From Micromonospora halophytica (GTDB lineage Bacteria > Actinomycetota > Actinomycetes > Mycobacteriales > Micromonosporaceae), in assembly GCF_900090245.1 (NCBI RefSeq), contig NZ_FMDN01000016.1:79581-143580 (forward strand): a stretch of 64,000 nucleotides of DNA, given 5' to 3'. A program made the translations under genes and the position numbers. The notes under the pieces are model-generated. The model did no database searches and was not told the origin of the DNA. It worked only from the letters and a program-made list of their open reading frames with translations. Shown here in pieces: positions 36,373 through 44,971 of this stretch. Each line of letters opens with the position of its first letter. Position 1 is the first letter of the stretch.

Positions 36373-37200
36373 ATGACGATCGACGGCTTTGCCGCCCCGG
36401 CCGCGCTGGTCGAGCACGCCCGCCGGTTCCGCGACTCCGGTGGCGTCCCGGCGGTGCCCCGGGTGGCCGCCACCGTGCTGCTGCTCCGCCCGGCCGGGCC
36501 CGACTTCGAGGTGTACCTGATCCGCCGGGTCGCCGCGATGACCTTCGGCGGGATGTACGCCTTCCCCGGCGGCGGGGTGGACCGCTCCGACTCCCAGGCG
36601 CACCTGGACTGGGCCGGCCCCGAGCCGGCCGGCTGGGGCGACCGCCTCGGCCTCGCCCCGGACGCCGCCCAGGCGGTGGTCTGCGCCGCCGCCCGGGAGG
36701 TCTTCGAGGAGGCGGGCGTGCTGCTGGCCGGGCCCGACGCCGCGACGGTGGTGGGCGACGTCAGCGGCGACGACTGGGAGGCTGCCCGGCAGGACCTGGA
36801 GGCCCGCCGGACGGGCTTCGCCGACCTGCTCGCCGGCCGGCGGTTGACGCTCCGCTCCGACCTGCTGCTGCCGTGGAGCCGGTGGATCACCCCGGAGTTC
36901 GAGCCGCGCCGCTTCGACACGTACTTCTTCGTGACCCTGCTGCCACAGGGGCAGCGGACCCGGGACGTCTCCGGCGAGGCCGACCACACCCTGTGGGTGC
37001 GCCCGGCGGACGCCCTGGCCCGGGCGGAGGCCGGCGAGCTGACCATGCTGCCGCCCACCCTGGTCACCCTCGCCCAGGTCGCCGCTGCGGGTGATCTGAC
37101 GGGCGTGGCCCGCGCGGCCACCACCCGCGACGCCGCCACCCCGATCACCCCCCGCCTCGACCTTGCCGACGACGACGAACCCCGCTTCCTCCTGACCTGA
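36373..37200 (+). CDS. NUDIX hydrolase with split Nudix box
   Basis: A 275-aa protein. The Nudix box is interrupted: YAFPGGGVDRSD (about residue 62) is separated by about 38 residues from AAAREVFEEAGVLL. The same layout occurs in NUDT19/RP2p-like and some CoA-diphosphatase-type Nudix enzymes. The catalytic glutamates are intact. The likely reaction is hydrolysis of an X-diphosphate such as a CoA ester. TAGGCT ends 6 nt before the ATG, so it is probably leaderless. Confidence 0.88.
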   Translation: MTIDGFAAPAALVEHARRFRDSGGVPAVPRVAATVLLLRPAGPDFEVYLIRRVAAMTFGGMYAFPGGGVDRSDSQAHLDWAGPEPAGWGDRLGLAPDAAQAVVCAAAREVFEEAGVLLAGPDAATVVGDVSGDDWEAARQDLEARRTGFADLLAGRRLTLRSDLLLPWSRWITPEFEPRRFDTYFFVTLLPQGQRTRDVSGEADHTLWVRPADALARAEAGELTMLPPTLVTLAQVAAAGDLTGVARAATTRDAATPITPRLDLADDDEPRFLLT

Positions 37201-37218
37201 CCCCCGGCCCCACTCCCT

Positions 37219-37290
37219 CGCGATCCTGCAGTTGCGGCCCGGATGAAACGGGCGCAACGCCCCGAACCGGCGGCCGGAAGTGCAAGATCG
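37219..37290 (+). repeat. 72-bp dispersed repeat, copy 2
   Basis: It begins CGCGATCCTGCAGTTGCGG and ends GAAGTGCAAGATCG, matching the ends of the copy at 21237-21308 in inverted orientation and equal length. It lies exactly at the junction between the nudix gene and the truncated epoxide hydrolase. Confidence 0.7.
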
Positions 37291-37484
37291 TGGAGCCGAC
37301 GACCGTTCCGCTCGGCCTGGCGAACTTCGCCTGGGACTTCCCGTCGGTCCGCACCCTCGCCGAGCGGGACCACGCCAACATCGTCTCGTGGAACACGTAC
37401 GACCGGGGCAGCCACTTCGCCGCCCACGACGCACCCGACCTGCTGGTGGACGACATCCGCGAGTTCTTCGCCAAGCTCCGCTGA
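37290..37484 (+). pseudogene. 3' remnant of an epoxide hydrolase (alpha/beta hydrolase)
   Basis: The 64 codons correspond only to the extreme C-terminus of epoxide hydrolases. FPSVRTLAERDHANIVSW, the catalytic-His region YDRGSHFAAHDAPDLLVDD and the terminal IREFFAKLR are recognisable. The N-terminal EHN domain, nucleophile and cap are absent. Homology starts directly after the 72-bp repeat, so the 5' part was probably deleted at that element. The GTG at 37290 has no ribosome site, so expression is unlikely. Confidence 0.8.
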
Positions 37485-37557
37485 ACAAGATCGCGCAGAA
37501 TCCCGGATCTAGTGGGCTCGACAGCGCGGGATGCCACTACATCCAGGAAGTAGCACA

Positions 37558-37593
37558 CGCGTGGCCCCGGTCGGCGACGACCGGGGCCACGCG
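37558..37593. terminator. pst operon terminator
   Basis: A perfect 16-bp stem beginning CGCGTGGCCCCGGTCG with loop GCGA, 20 bp past the pstB stop on the minus strand. Confidence 0.88.
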
Positions 37594-37612
37594 CGGACCG
37601 GGAACCAGCGGC

Positions 37613-38389
37613 TCAGCCGAAGCGGCCGGTGATGTAGTCCTCGGTCTTCTTCACGCTCGGGTTGCTGAAGATCTTCTGGGTGTTGTCGTACTCGATGAGC
37701 CGGCCCGGGTCGCCGGTCTTCTCGATGGAGAAGAAGGCGGTCCGGTCCGACACCCGGGCGGCCTGCTGCATGTTGTGCGTGACGATGATGATGGTGAACT
37801 TGTCCTTGAGCTGGAACATCAGGTCCTCGATGGCCAGCGTGGAGATCGGGTCCAGCGCCGAGCAGGGCTCGTCCATCAGCACCACCTGCGGCTCGACCGC
37901 GATGGTCCGGGCGATGCAGAGGCGTTGCTGCTGGCCGCCGGAGAGGCCCGCGCCCGGCTTGCCCAGGCGGTCCTTCACCTCGTCCCAGAGGTTCGCCGAG
38001 CGGAGCGCCTTCTCGGCGGCCTCGTCCAGGATCGACTTCTTCCGCACGCCGTTGAGCCGCAGCCCGGCCACCACGTTCTCGAAGATGCTCATGGTGGGGA
38101 ACGGGTTGGGACGCTGGAACACCATGCCGATCATCCGGCGGACCGCGGTCACGTCGACGTCGCGGTCGTAGATGTCCTGGCCGTCGATGGTCAGGCTGCC
38201 CTCGACCCGCGCCCCCGGCAGCACCTCGTGCATCCGGTTGATCGACCGCAGGAAGGTCGACTTGCCGCAGCCGGACGGGCCGATCAGGGCGGTGACCGTC
38301 TTCGGCTCGACGGTCAGGTTGATGTTCTCGATCGCCTTGAAACCGCCGTAGTAGGCGGTGACGTCGGCGGCCTCGATGCGCTTGGCCAT
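37613..38389 (-). CDS. pstB: Phosphate ABC transporter ATP-binding protein PstB
   Basis: A 258-aa ABC ATPase of normal length. Walker A is GPSGCGKST (residues 37-45), the signature is LSGGQQQR, and Walker B is VVLMDEPCSALDP. The motifs VFQRPNPFP and THNMQQAARVSDRTAFF are specific to PstB. It powers high-affinity phosphate import through PstA/PstC. It is the last gene of pstSCAB, 20 bp after pstA, with GGAGG 10 nt before the ATG. Confidence 0.97.
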   Translation of the reverse strand: MAKRIEAADVTAYYGGFKAIENINLTVEPKTVTALIGPSGCGKSTFLRSINRMHEVLPGARVEGSLTIDGQDIYDRDVDVTAVRRMIGMVFQRPNPFPTMSIFENVVAGLRLNGVRKKSILDEAAEKALRSANLWDEVKDRLGKPGAGLSGGQQQRLCIARTIAVEPQVVLMDEPCSALDPISTLAIEDLMFQLKDKFTIIIVTHNMQQAARVSDRTAFFSIEKTGDPGRLIEYDNTQKIFSNPSVKKTEDYITGRFG

Positions 38390-38409
38390 GGTGGTGGTAC
38401 CTCCGGGGT

Positions 38410-39498
38410 TCATCGGCCGAGCCGGTTGCGACGGGCCAGCAACTTCGCCGCGATGGTCAGGACGAGCACGAGGGCGACCAGGGTCAGTGCCGCGGTCCAC
38501 GCCCGAGCCGGCGCGTACCTGGACGCGTCACCGGCCTGCTGGTAGACGAAGAGGGCCAGCGACGACTGGTTGTTCTCGAACGGGTTGAGGTTGATGGCCG
38601 CGCCGCCGCCGGCGACGAGCAGCACCGGGGCGGTCTCGCCGGCGGCCCGCGCGATGGCGAGCATGACGCCGGTGACGATGCCGGGCAGCGCCGTGGGGAG
38701 CACGACCCGCAGGATGGTCTTCCACTTCGGCACGCCGAGGGCGTACGCGCCCTCGCGCAGCGGCGCCGGGACGAGACGCAGCATCTCCTCGGTGGAGCGG
38801 ACCACGGTGGGCAGCATCAGCACGCTGAGTGCCAGCGCGGCGGCGAAGCCGGAGAAGCCCGGCCGCCCGGTCGAGCTGAAGTACGGCGAGACGATCAGCA
38901 CCCAGAACGCCAGGACGAACAGGCCGGACACGATCGACGGGATGCCGGTCATGACGTCGACGAAGAACCGGATGGCGAAGGCGAACCGGCCGCGGCCGTA
39001 CTCGACGATGTAGATGGCACAGAGGATGCCGATCGGGACGGTGATCAGCGTGGCGATGCCGACCTGCTCCAGCGTGCCGACGATGGCGTGGTACGCGCCG
39101 CCGTTCGGGTCCCGCGCCCCGATGTTGTTCATCGAGGTGCCGAAGAAGTCGGCGTCCAGACGCTCAGCGCCCCGGCTGAGCAGGGTCCACACCACCGAGG
39201 CCAGCGGCAACACGGCCAGCACGAACGCGGAGTGGATCAGGGCGCTCCAGGTGCGGTTGCGGGCCGCCCGCTGCCCCTCCACCGCGTTCGCGGCGGCGTA
39301 CAGCCCACCCAGGTAGAGCAGCCCGCCGACCACCACGACCAGGACCGGGCCGCCGAGGCCGGTTCCGTAGACGATCGCGGCGGCGACCAGCAGCGCGCCC
39401 AGCGCGATGGCCGGTGGCATCCACTTCGGCAGCCGCTTGGCCCGGAGCGTGGGTGGCTGCGCCGCCGGGCTCCGACGGTGCGAGGTGAGAGTGCTCAT
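38410..39498 (-). CDS. pstA: Phosphate ABC transporter permease PstA
   Basis: A 362-aa inner-membrane permease. The N-terminal 120 residues hold three hydrophobic segments beyond the classical core. The BPD_transp_1 domain follows, with VMTGIPSIVSGLFVLAFW and the EAA-type loop REGAYALGVPKWKTILRVV. GETAPVLLVAGGG is characteristic of PstA. Its start overlaps the pstC stop by 4 bp (ATGA), indicating translational coupling. Confidence 0.95.
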   Translation of the reverse strand: MSTLTSHRRSPAAQPPTLRAKRLPKWMPPAIALGALLVAAAIVYGTGLGGPVLVVVVGGLLYLGGLYAAANAVEGQRAARNRTWSALIHSAFVLAVLPLASVVWTLLSRGAERLDADFFGTSMNNIGARDPNGGAYHAIVGTLEQVGIATLITVPIGILCAIYIVEYGRGRFAFAIRFFVDVMTGIPSIVSGLFVLAFWVLIVSPYFSSTGRPGFSGFAAALALSVLMLPTVVRSTEEMLRLVPAPLREGAYALGVPKWKTILRVVLPTALPGIVTGVMLAIARAAGETAPVLLVAGGGAAINLNPFENNQSSLALFVYQQAGDASRYAPARAWTAALTLVALVLVLTIAAKLLARRNRLGR

Positions 39499-40586
39499 GC
39501 GGCCGACTCCGTGAACTCGCGACGCCGGTGGATGATCGCCCGCGCCGTGATGTTGACGATCAGCGTGATGGCGAAGAGAACCAGACCGGAGGCGATCAGT
39601 GCGCCCCGACCTGTCTCGTTGGCCTCGCCGAACGCGTTGGCGATGTTGGCGGCGATGGTGTTGCCGCCGTTCTCGATCAGGTTGAACGAGATGTCGAAGG
39701 TGATGCCGAGGGTCAGCGCCAGGGCGATGGTCTCGCCGAGCGCCCGGCCCAGGCCGAGCATCACCGCGGCGATGATGCCGGGGCGGCCGTAGGGGAGCAC
39801 CGCGGTGCGCAGCATCTCCCAGCGGGTGGCGCCCAGTGCGAGGGCGGCCTCCTGGTTGGCGGTCGGGGTCTGGAGGAACACCTCGCGGGAGAGCGAGGTG
39901 ATGATCGGCAGCACCATGATCGCCAGCACCAGCGCACCGAGCAGGATGGAGGCGCCGTACGGTCCGTTACCGCCGAAGAGGGGGATCCAGCCGAAGTAGG
40001 TGTTGAGCCAGATGGACAGGTCGGTCACCGGACCGGAGAAGTAGTCGCGTCCCCAGAGGCCGAAGACCACGCTGGGCACGGCGGCGAGCAGGTCGATCAG
40101 AAACCCGAGGCCGGTGCCCAGCCGGCGCGGCGCGTAGTGGGACAGGTAGAGCGCGATGCCCAGCGCCACCGGCACCGCGATCAGCAGGGCCAGCGCGGAG
40201 CTGAGCACGGTGCCGAAGGCGAGCGCCCCGATGCCGAACTTCGGCTCGGTGTCGTTCGGCGACCAGCCTTCGAACGTCCAGAAGTTCGCCGTGTTCGCCC
40301 GCAGGGCGGGTACGGCCTTGGCGATCAGGAAGATCGCGATCGCCGCGATGACGGCCAGGACGAAGGTTCCGGCTGCCAGGGTGAGGCCGCGGAAGGCGCG
40401 CTCGGCGCCGAACCTGCGGGCGGTGGGCAACGCGCCGCCGCCGCCGAGCCCGGCTCCGCCCGGGGTACGGGTGCTGACTGGTGCCTCGGCTACACGCGCC
40501 GAGGCACCGGCGGGCCACTCGTGACCATGGGTCACGCGGGTCCCGCCGGTGCCGGCGTCGGCCGAGCGCTGAGGGGTTTCACCCAT
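39495..40586 (-). CDS. pstC: Phosphate ABC transporter permease PstC
   Basis: A 363-aa permease. A disordered N-terminus of about 60 residues precedes the membrane core. DLLAAVPSVVFGLWGRDYF and the EAA loop NQEAALALGATRWEMLRTAV are typical, and GRALGETIALALTLG matches PstC. It partners PstA to form the membrane channel. It begins 38 bp after pstS. A later start within the N-terminal extension cannot be excluded. Confidence 0.95.
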   Translation of the reverse strand: MGETPQRSADAGTGGTRVTHGHEWPAGASARVAEAPVSTRTPGGAGLGGGGALPTARRFGAERAFRGLTLAAGTFVLAVIAAIAIFLIAKAVPALRANTANFWTFEGWSPNDTEPKFGIGALAFGTVLSSALALLIAVPVALGIALYLSHYAPRRLGTGLGFLIDLLAAVPSVVFGLWGRDYFSGPVTDLSIWLNTYFGWIPLFGGNGPYGASILLGALVLAIMVLPIITSLSREVFLQTPTANQEAALALGATRWEMLRTAVLPYGRPGIIAAVMLGLGRALGETIALALTLGITFDISFNLIENGGNTIAANIANAFGEANETGRGALIASGLVLFAITLIVNITARAIIHRRREFTESAA

Positions 40587-40624
40587 CTGCTCGCTCGCTT
40601 CGGTTGGGGTGGTCAGATGTCCGG

Positions 40625-41728
40625 TCAGGAGAGGTTCTTGACCGCGGCCTCGACCTTGGTGCGGACCGCGTCCGGCAGCGGGGCGTAGCCCAGCTCGGTC
40701 AGCTCCGCCTGGCCGGCGGTGCTGGCCGTGTAGCCGAGGAAGCTCTTGATCAGCGGCAGCTTGTCGGCGGCGATGCCCTTGTTGCAGACGATCTCGTAGG
40801 TCACCAGGACGATCGGGTAGGCCCCGGCCTCCTTGGTGTTGTAGTCGATCTTCATCTTGAGGTCGTCGCCCTGGCCCTCGACGGTGGCCCCGGCGATGGT
40901 CTTACCGGCGTTCTCGGCGGTCAGCTCGGCGAACTCGCCCGCGCCGTTACCGATCTTGGCGATGCCCAGGCCGGCGTTCTCGGCGAACGACCACTCCATG
41001 TAGCCGATGGTGCCGTCCGCGCCCTTGACCCGGCTGGCCACGCCGTCCGAGCCCTTCGCGCCGGTGCCGCCCGGGGCCTTCCACTCCTTGGCCTTACCGA
41101 AGGTCCAGTCGGCCTCGGCGGTCTTGGCCAGGAAGTCGGTGAAGTTGTCGGTGGTGCCCGACGAGTCCGACCGGTGGATGGTCTGGATGGTGGTGGCCGG
41201 CAGCTTGGCGTCCGGGTTGTCGGCCTTGATCACCGCGTCGTCCCACTTGGTGACCTTGCCGGCGAAGATCTTGGCGAGGGTGGCCGGCTTCAGCTGGAGG
41301 TTCTGCACGCCGTTGAGGTTGTAGGCGACGGCCACCGGGCCGATCACCATCGGCAGGTTGATCGCCTGCCCACGGGTGCAACGCGCGTCGGCCTTCGGCT
41401 GCTGGTCCTCCTTCAGGGCCGAGTCGGAGCCCGCGAAGTCGGCGGTGCCGGCGATGAACGCCTCGATGCCCGCGCCGGAGCCGGAGGGCTCGTAGTTGAT
41501 CGTGGTACCGGCGCACTTCTGCTGGTACGCCTTGATCCACTCGGCCATGGCGTTCTTCTGGGCGGAGGAGCCCTGCGCGTTCAGCGTGCCCGTGGCGCAG
41601 TCCGCCGCGCTGGCGGAGCCCGACGCGGAGGTGCCGGTCGGCTCGTTGTTGTCCGAGCCGCAAGCACTGAGACCGAGCACCGCAGTAAGAGCGAGGCAGG
41701 CGATGGTGCCGTGCCGCTGGAGCTTCAC
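40625..41728 (-). CDS. pstS: Phosphate-binding lipoprotein PstS
   Basis: A 367-aa solute-binding protein. The lipobox is LSAC with Cys23 as the lipidation site, and a Gly/Ser/Ala linker follows. Phosphate-site motifs are GSSAQKNAMAEWI, YEPSGSGAGIEAFI, FAGSDSALK and RSDSSGTTDNFTDFL. It captures periplasm-side phosphate for PstCAB. It is the first gene of the operon; a candidate PHO box lies 112 bp upstream. Confidence 0.97.
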   Translation of the reverse strand: MKLQRHGTIACLALTAVLGLSACGSDNNEPTGTSASGSASAADCATGTLNAQGSSAQKNAMAEWIKAYQQKCAGTTINYEPSGSGAGIEAFIAGTADFAGSDSALKEDQQPKADARCTRGQAINLPMVIGPVAVAYNLNGVQNLQLKPATLAKIFAGKVTKWDDAVIKADNPDAKLPATTIQTIHRSDSSGTTDNFTDFLAKTAEADWTFGKAKEWKAPGGTGAKGSDGVASRVKGADGTIGYMEWSFAENAGLGIAKIGNGAGEFAELTAENAGKTIAGATVEGQGDDLKMKIDYNTKEAGAYPIVLVTYEIVCNKGIAADKLPLIKSFLGYTASTAGQAELTELGYAPLPDAVRTKVEAAVKNLS

Positions 41729-41839
41729 CTGAGGGGTTTCCCTTCACGTCTTTGGTCACGTCACCCGGATGGGGGCCCGGGTGCCGGCGCTGACCGGCTG
41801 ACACGAAAGTTAGGAGGGCCAGGTGGACGGTTCGCCGGT

Positions 41840-41861
41840 CACAAGTGAACGGAGGATGAAC
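41840..41861 (-). promoter_or_regulatory. Candidate PHO box upstream of pstS
   Basis: On the minus strand two adjacent 11-bp units, GTTCATCCTCC and GTTCACTTGTG, match the actinobacterial PhoP direct-repeat pattern. They lie in the sense orientation upstream of pstS. A further single GTTCACC sits at 41916-41910. The rest of the 277-bp gap 41729-42005 holds the pstS leader with no other gene. Confidence 0.75.
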
Positions 41862-42005
41862 AAGCCCGATCCCCGGGCTGACCGATGCCTGAGGAGGGGT
41901 TGTCTTTTAGGTGAACTGCGGATCGGCTATCCCTGCATATCCGATTTATCCGGACGGCTGTTATCGCGCCGATGCCCCGCCGTGACACGCGCGTGACCGA
42001 CTGGG

Positions 42006-42932
42006 TCAGCCCAGGGCGTAGTTGACGTGCCCGCACCAGCGGGCGAATCCGAGCCGTTCGTAGAGCGCCACCGCCTGGGTGTTCGACTCGTCGACGTAGA
42101 GCATCACCCGGTCGAGCCCGCGCCCGTCGCGCAGGTGGACCAGGCCGGCGGCGGTCAGCGCCCTGCCCAGCCCGCCGCCGTGCGCGGACGGGTCCACGCC
42201 GAGCACGTACACCTCGCCGGTCCGGGCCGCGCCCGGGCGCTCGTGCACCTTCGTCCAGTGGAAGCCGAGCAGCCGGCCGGTGGACTCCTCGACGGCGAGC
42301 AGGAAACCGGCCGGGTCGAACCACGGCTCGGCCAGGCGTACCCGCAGGTCGGCCTCGGTCCAGCGGCCCTGCTCGGGGTGGCTGGCGAAGGCCCGGGCGT
42401 TCAATGCGAGCCAGGCCGCGTCGTCGGCCCCGGGGCGGTACGCCCGCAGCGTGACGCCCTCGGGCAGCCGTACCTCGGGCAGCGCGCCGGTCAGCGGCCG
42501 GCGCAACTGCCAGAGCACCCGGGCGCGGGTGAAGCCGAGGTCGACCGCGAGCGCGGCGGCGGAGGGGTGGTCGCCGTGGGCCCAGGCCCGCAGCGGCCCG
42601 GACGCCGCCGCGAGTACGCCCCGGGCCAGCGCCCGCCCGGTGCCCCGCCGCCGGTACGCCGGGTGGACGGCCAGTTCCACCCCGATCCCGGCGGCGGGTT
42701 CCGTGGTGTCCAGGTGCGCGTACCCGGTCAGCGTGCCGTCGGCGGCGCGGGCCGTCAGGTGCGCCGCGGCCGCCTCCGGGTCGCGCAGTCGCAGCAGGGT
42801 GTGCTCGTCGAACGGGTCGGCGCCGTCGGCGTCACCCGCCAGGCGGGCCAGTGCCAGGGCCTCGGCCACCTCGGCCGGGGCGAGGTAGTCGGCTCGGGCC
42901 ACCCGGTCGGTCGTCGGTTCCGCGCTGTTCAC
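42006..42932 (-). CDS. mshD: Mycothiol synthase
   Basis: A 308-aa double-GNAT protein. The N-terminal half has ELAVHPAYRRRGTGRALARG. The C-terminal catalytic half has YVLGVDPSAHGGGLGRALT and MLYVDESNTQAVALYERLGF, with FHWTKVHE as seen in MshD. It acetylates Cys-GlcN-Ins to make mycothiol, the actinobacterial thiol buffer. The GTG at 42932 has TACGGT ending 6 nt upstream, indicating a leaderless start. It is 31 bp after the deacetylase gene on the same strand. Confidence 0.92.
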   Translation of the reverse strand: MNSAEPTTDRVARADYLAPAEVAEALALARLAGDADGADPFDEHTLLRLRDPEAAAAHLTARAADGTLTGYAHLDTTEPAAGIGVELAVHPAYRRRGTGRALARGVLAAASGPLRAWAHGDHPSAAALAVDLGFTRARVLWQLRRPLTGALPEVRLPEGVTLRAYRPGADDAAWLALNARAFASHPEQGRWTEADLRVRLAEPWFDPAGFLLAVEESTGRLLGFHWTKVHERPGAARTGEVYVLGVDPSAHGGGLGRALTAAGLVHLRDGRGLDRVMLYVDESNTQAVALYERLGFARWCGHVNYALG

Positions 42933-42963
42933 CCCGTCACCGTAGTCCGATCGGCAGGCGCGG

Positions 42964-43848
42964 TCAGGTGGTGCCGTCGACCGGCAACGCCTCCAGCTCG
43001 AATCTGCTGGCCAGTTCCGGCAGCATGTGGCGCAGCGCGTCGACGGTGCCCTGCCGGTCGCCACCGGCGTCGTGCAGCAGCACGACGGAGCCGGCGGTCG
43101 CGGTGCGGGTGACCATGGTGGCGATCCGCAGCGCGCCGGGCGCCTGCCAGTCCGACGGGTCGACGTTCCAGTGCAGCGGCGTCATCCCCAGCTCCTCGGC
43201 GACCGACACCACCGGGTACGTCCACGCCCCGCCGGGCTGCCGGTACCAGGCGATGGGGGCGTCGGGCGCGGCCGCCCGGATCGCCTCGTTGGTGCGTAGC
43301 AGGTCGGCCCGGATCAGGTCGGGGGAGCGCCGGCCGAGCTGTACGTCGTGCCGCCAGGAGTGGTTGCAGAGGGTGTGCCCGTCGGCCACGATCGCCTGGA
43401 TCAGGTACGGATGGCTCTGCGCGTTCTCGCCGACCACGCAGAAGGTCGCCCGTACGCCGAACTCGCGCAGCACGTCGAGCACCTGCGGGGTGTAGTCCGG
43501 GTGCGGCCCGTCGTCGAAGGTGAGCGCCACCCGGCGGGAGCCGGTGGTCACCCGGCTGCCGAAGAGACCGTCGCCGCCCTCGGTGGCGTGCTGGCGCCCG
43601 GCGTCCTGGTCGGCCGCGGCGCCCTCGGGGGAAGGGTCGGCGGACGGGCCGGCGTCGGAGGGGGGCGACTGGGCCGGCTGGTCGGCGTACTGGGTGCCGG
43701 CGGCGGTGTTCGTGACGGCACCGGGTCGCGGCTCCTCCGGCACCAGGCCGCGGCCGAGCGTGTACGCGGAGCCGAGCAGGGCGGCCAGCACCAGCACGAC
43801 GACGGCGGCGGCGGTGCGGCCGCTGGTCCGCGGGCCCATCAGTGCCAC
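42964..43848 (-). CDS. Polysaccharide deacetylase (NodB domain), membrane-anchored
   Basis: A 294-aa protein. An N-terminal membrane anchor (about residues 13-30) and a Pro/Ser/Ala-rich linker lead to a NodB domain. The active-site Asp pair is in LTFDDGPHPDYT (Asp112-Asp113), the metal histidines are in HTLCNHSWRH, and WYRQPGGAWT and LLHDAGG follow. It should deacetylate an extracellular N-acetylglucosamine polymer such as peptidoglycan. The start is either the GTG at 43848 or the ATG at 43839. The 157 bp upstream are AT-richer and contain TTTGCC and TATCCT at promoter spacing on this strand. Confidence 0.88.
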   Translation of the reverse strand: MALMGPRTSGRTAAAVVVLVLAALLGSAYTLGRGLVPEEPRPGAVTNTAAGTQYADQPAQSPPSDAGPSADPSPEGAAADQDAGRQHATEGGDGLFGSRVTTGSRRVALTFDDGPHPDYTPQVLDVLREFGVRATFCVVGENAQSHPYLIQAIVADGHTLCNHSWRHDVQLGRRSPDLIRADLLRTNEAIRAAAPDAPIAWYRQPGGAWTYPVVSVAEELGMTPLHWNVDPSDWQAPGALRIATMVTRTATAGSVVLLHDAGGDRQGTVDALRHMLPELASRFELEALPVDGTT

Positions 43849-44006
43849 CGCCGGCCCGGATCGCGGGACGGACCCCTCGTCGCCCCCGTGGTCAGTGCAC
43901 GCACCGTCGCCCCTCTCGCCGTGACTCGGCAGTCAGGATAGAACCGACGAGTGGGGCAAAAAGGACGTATTGGAAATAGTCGCCCGAGTGGGTGGAGGTG
44001 GGCCTG

Positions 44007-44720
44007 TCAGACGGGGATCGGGGCGTGCTCCGACTCGGGCAGCGAGCGCGACGGCGGGACCACGAACTTGTAACCCACCTGGCGGACCGTGCCGATCATC
44101 GACTCGTACTCGGAGCCGAGCTTCGCCCGCAGTCGCCGGACGTGCACGTCCACCGTCCGGGTGCCGCCGAAGTAGTCGTACCCCCACACCTCGCGGAGCA
44201 GCTGGTCGCGGGTGAACACCCGCCCCGGGTGCTGGGCGAGGAACTTCAGCAGCTCGAACTCCTTGTACGTGAGGTCGAGCGGGCGGCCCTTCAGCTTCGC
44301 CGCGTACGTGTCGGGGTCGATGGTCAGCTCCCCGGCCCGGATCGATCCGCCGGTGCCGGCGGTGGCGTTGCTCAGTCGGCCGACGGCGAGCCGCAGCCGG
44401 GCCTCGACCTCGGCCGGGCCGGCCCCGGCCAGGATGACGTCGTCCACGCCCCAGTCGGCGTTCAGTGCGATCAGGCCCGCCTCGGTCACCACCGCCACCA
44501 GCGGCACCCCGAGACCCGTGGCGTGCAGCATCCGGCAGGTGGCCCGGGCCTCGCTCAGCTCGGAGCGGGCGTCGATCAGCACCGCGTCCGGGCTCGGCCC
44601 GGCGACCAGGGTGCGGACGTCGCGGGGCGCGGTGCGGACCGAGTGCGGCAGCAGGTCCAACGCCGGCAACACTGCCGATGGTTCACCTGCGCGCGCGGTC
44701 ACCAGCAACAGGAGCTCCAC
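44007..44720 (-). CDS. glnR: Nitrogen regulator GlnR (OmpR-type winged helix)
   Basis: A 237-aa orphan response regulator. The receiver-like domain has VLIDARSELSEARATCRML and the GlnR-typical TEAGLIALNADWGVDDVIL. The C-terminal Trans_reg_C domain has LDLTYKEFELLKFLAQHPG, VFTRDQLLREVWGYDYFGG and RTVDVHVRRLRAKL. GlnR controls ammonium assimilation, nitrate use and other carbon/nitrogen genes in actinobacteria. GGAGGTGAT precedes the GTG at 44720. A candidate GlnR box lies 194 bp upstream. Confidence 0.92.
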   Translation of the reverse strand: MELLLLVTARAGEPSAVLPALDLLPHSVRTAPRDVRTLVAGPSPDAVLIDARSELSEARATCRMLHATGLGVPLVAVVTEAGLIALNADWGVDDVILAGAGPAEVEARLRLAVGRLSNATAGTGGSIRAGELTIDPDTYAAKLKGRPLDLTYKEFELLKFLAQHPGRVFTRDQLLREVWGYDYFGGTRTVDVHVRRLRAKLGSEYESMIGTVRQVGYKFVVPPSRSLPESEHAPIPV

Positions 44721-44913
44721 ACGATCACCTCCGTCCGGCGGCGGCAGAGCCGCGCGCGACCAGCGGGCACCCTGACGGGCGTGCGCTGCGAACTTGCGTG
44801 GGTCCCGGCGTCGCTGACGGGCGGGTTTACGCGTTGAGCGTAACCGATCGCCCAGGTGGGGCCGGCTCGTCCGTTCCTCTTTGTCGGATCTGCCCATGAT
44901 CGCGCCGCAGGTT

Positions 44914-44929
44914 TTAACGTTGCCGAAAC
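44914..44929 (+). promoter_or_regulatory. Candidate GlnR box
   Basis: TTAAC-N6-GAAAC resembles the GlnR a-site/b-site pattern GTNAC-N6-GAAAC. It lies between the divergent glnR and membrane-protein genes, 43 bp before the latter. Confidence 0.45.
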
Positions 44930-44971
44930 CGTGACCTCCGCCGGAGCGGCCTGGTCTGGCACGATCGGGGC

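Noticed and set aside
37485..37557. Possible attachment site or tRNA remnant near pstB
   Set aside because: The sequence before the terminator shows no repeat elsewhere in the window and no tRNA-like fold.
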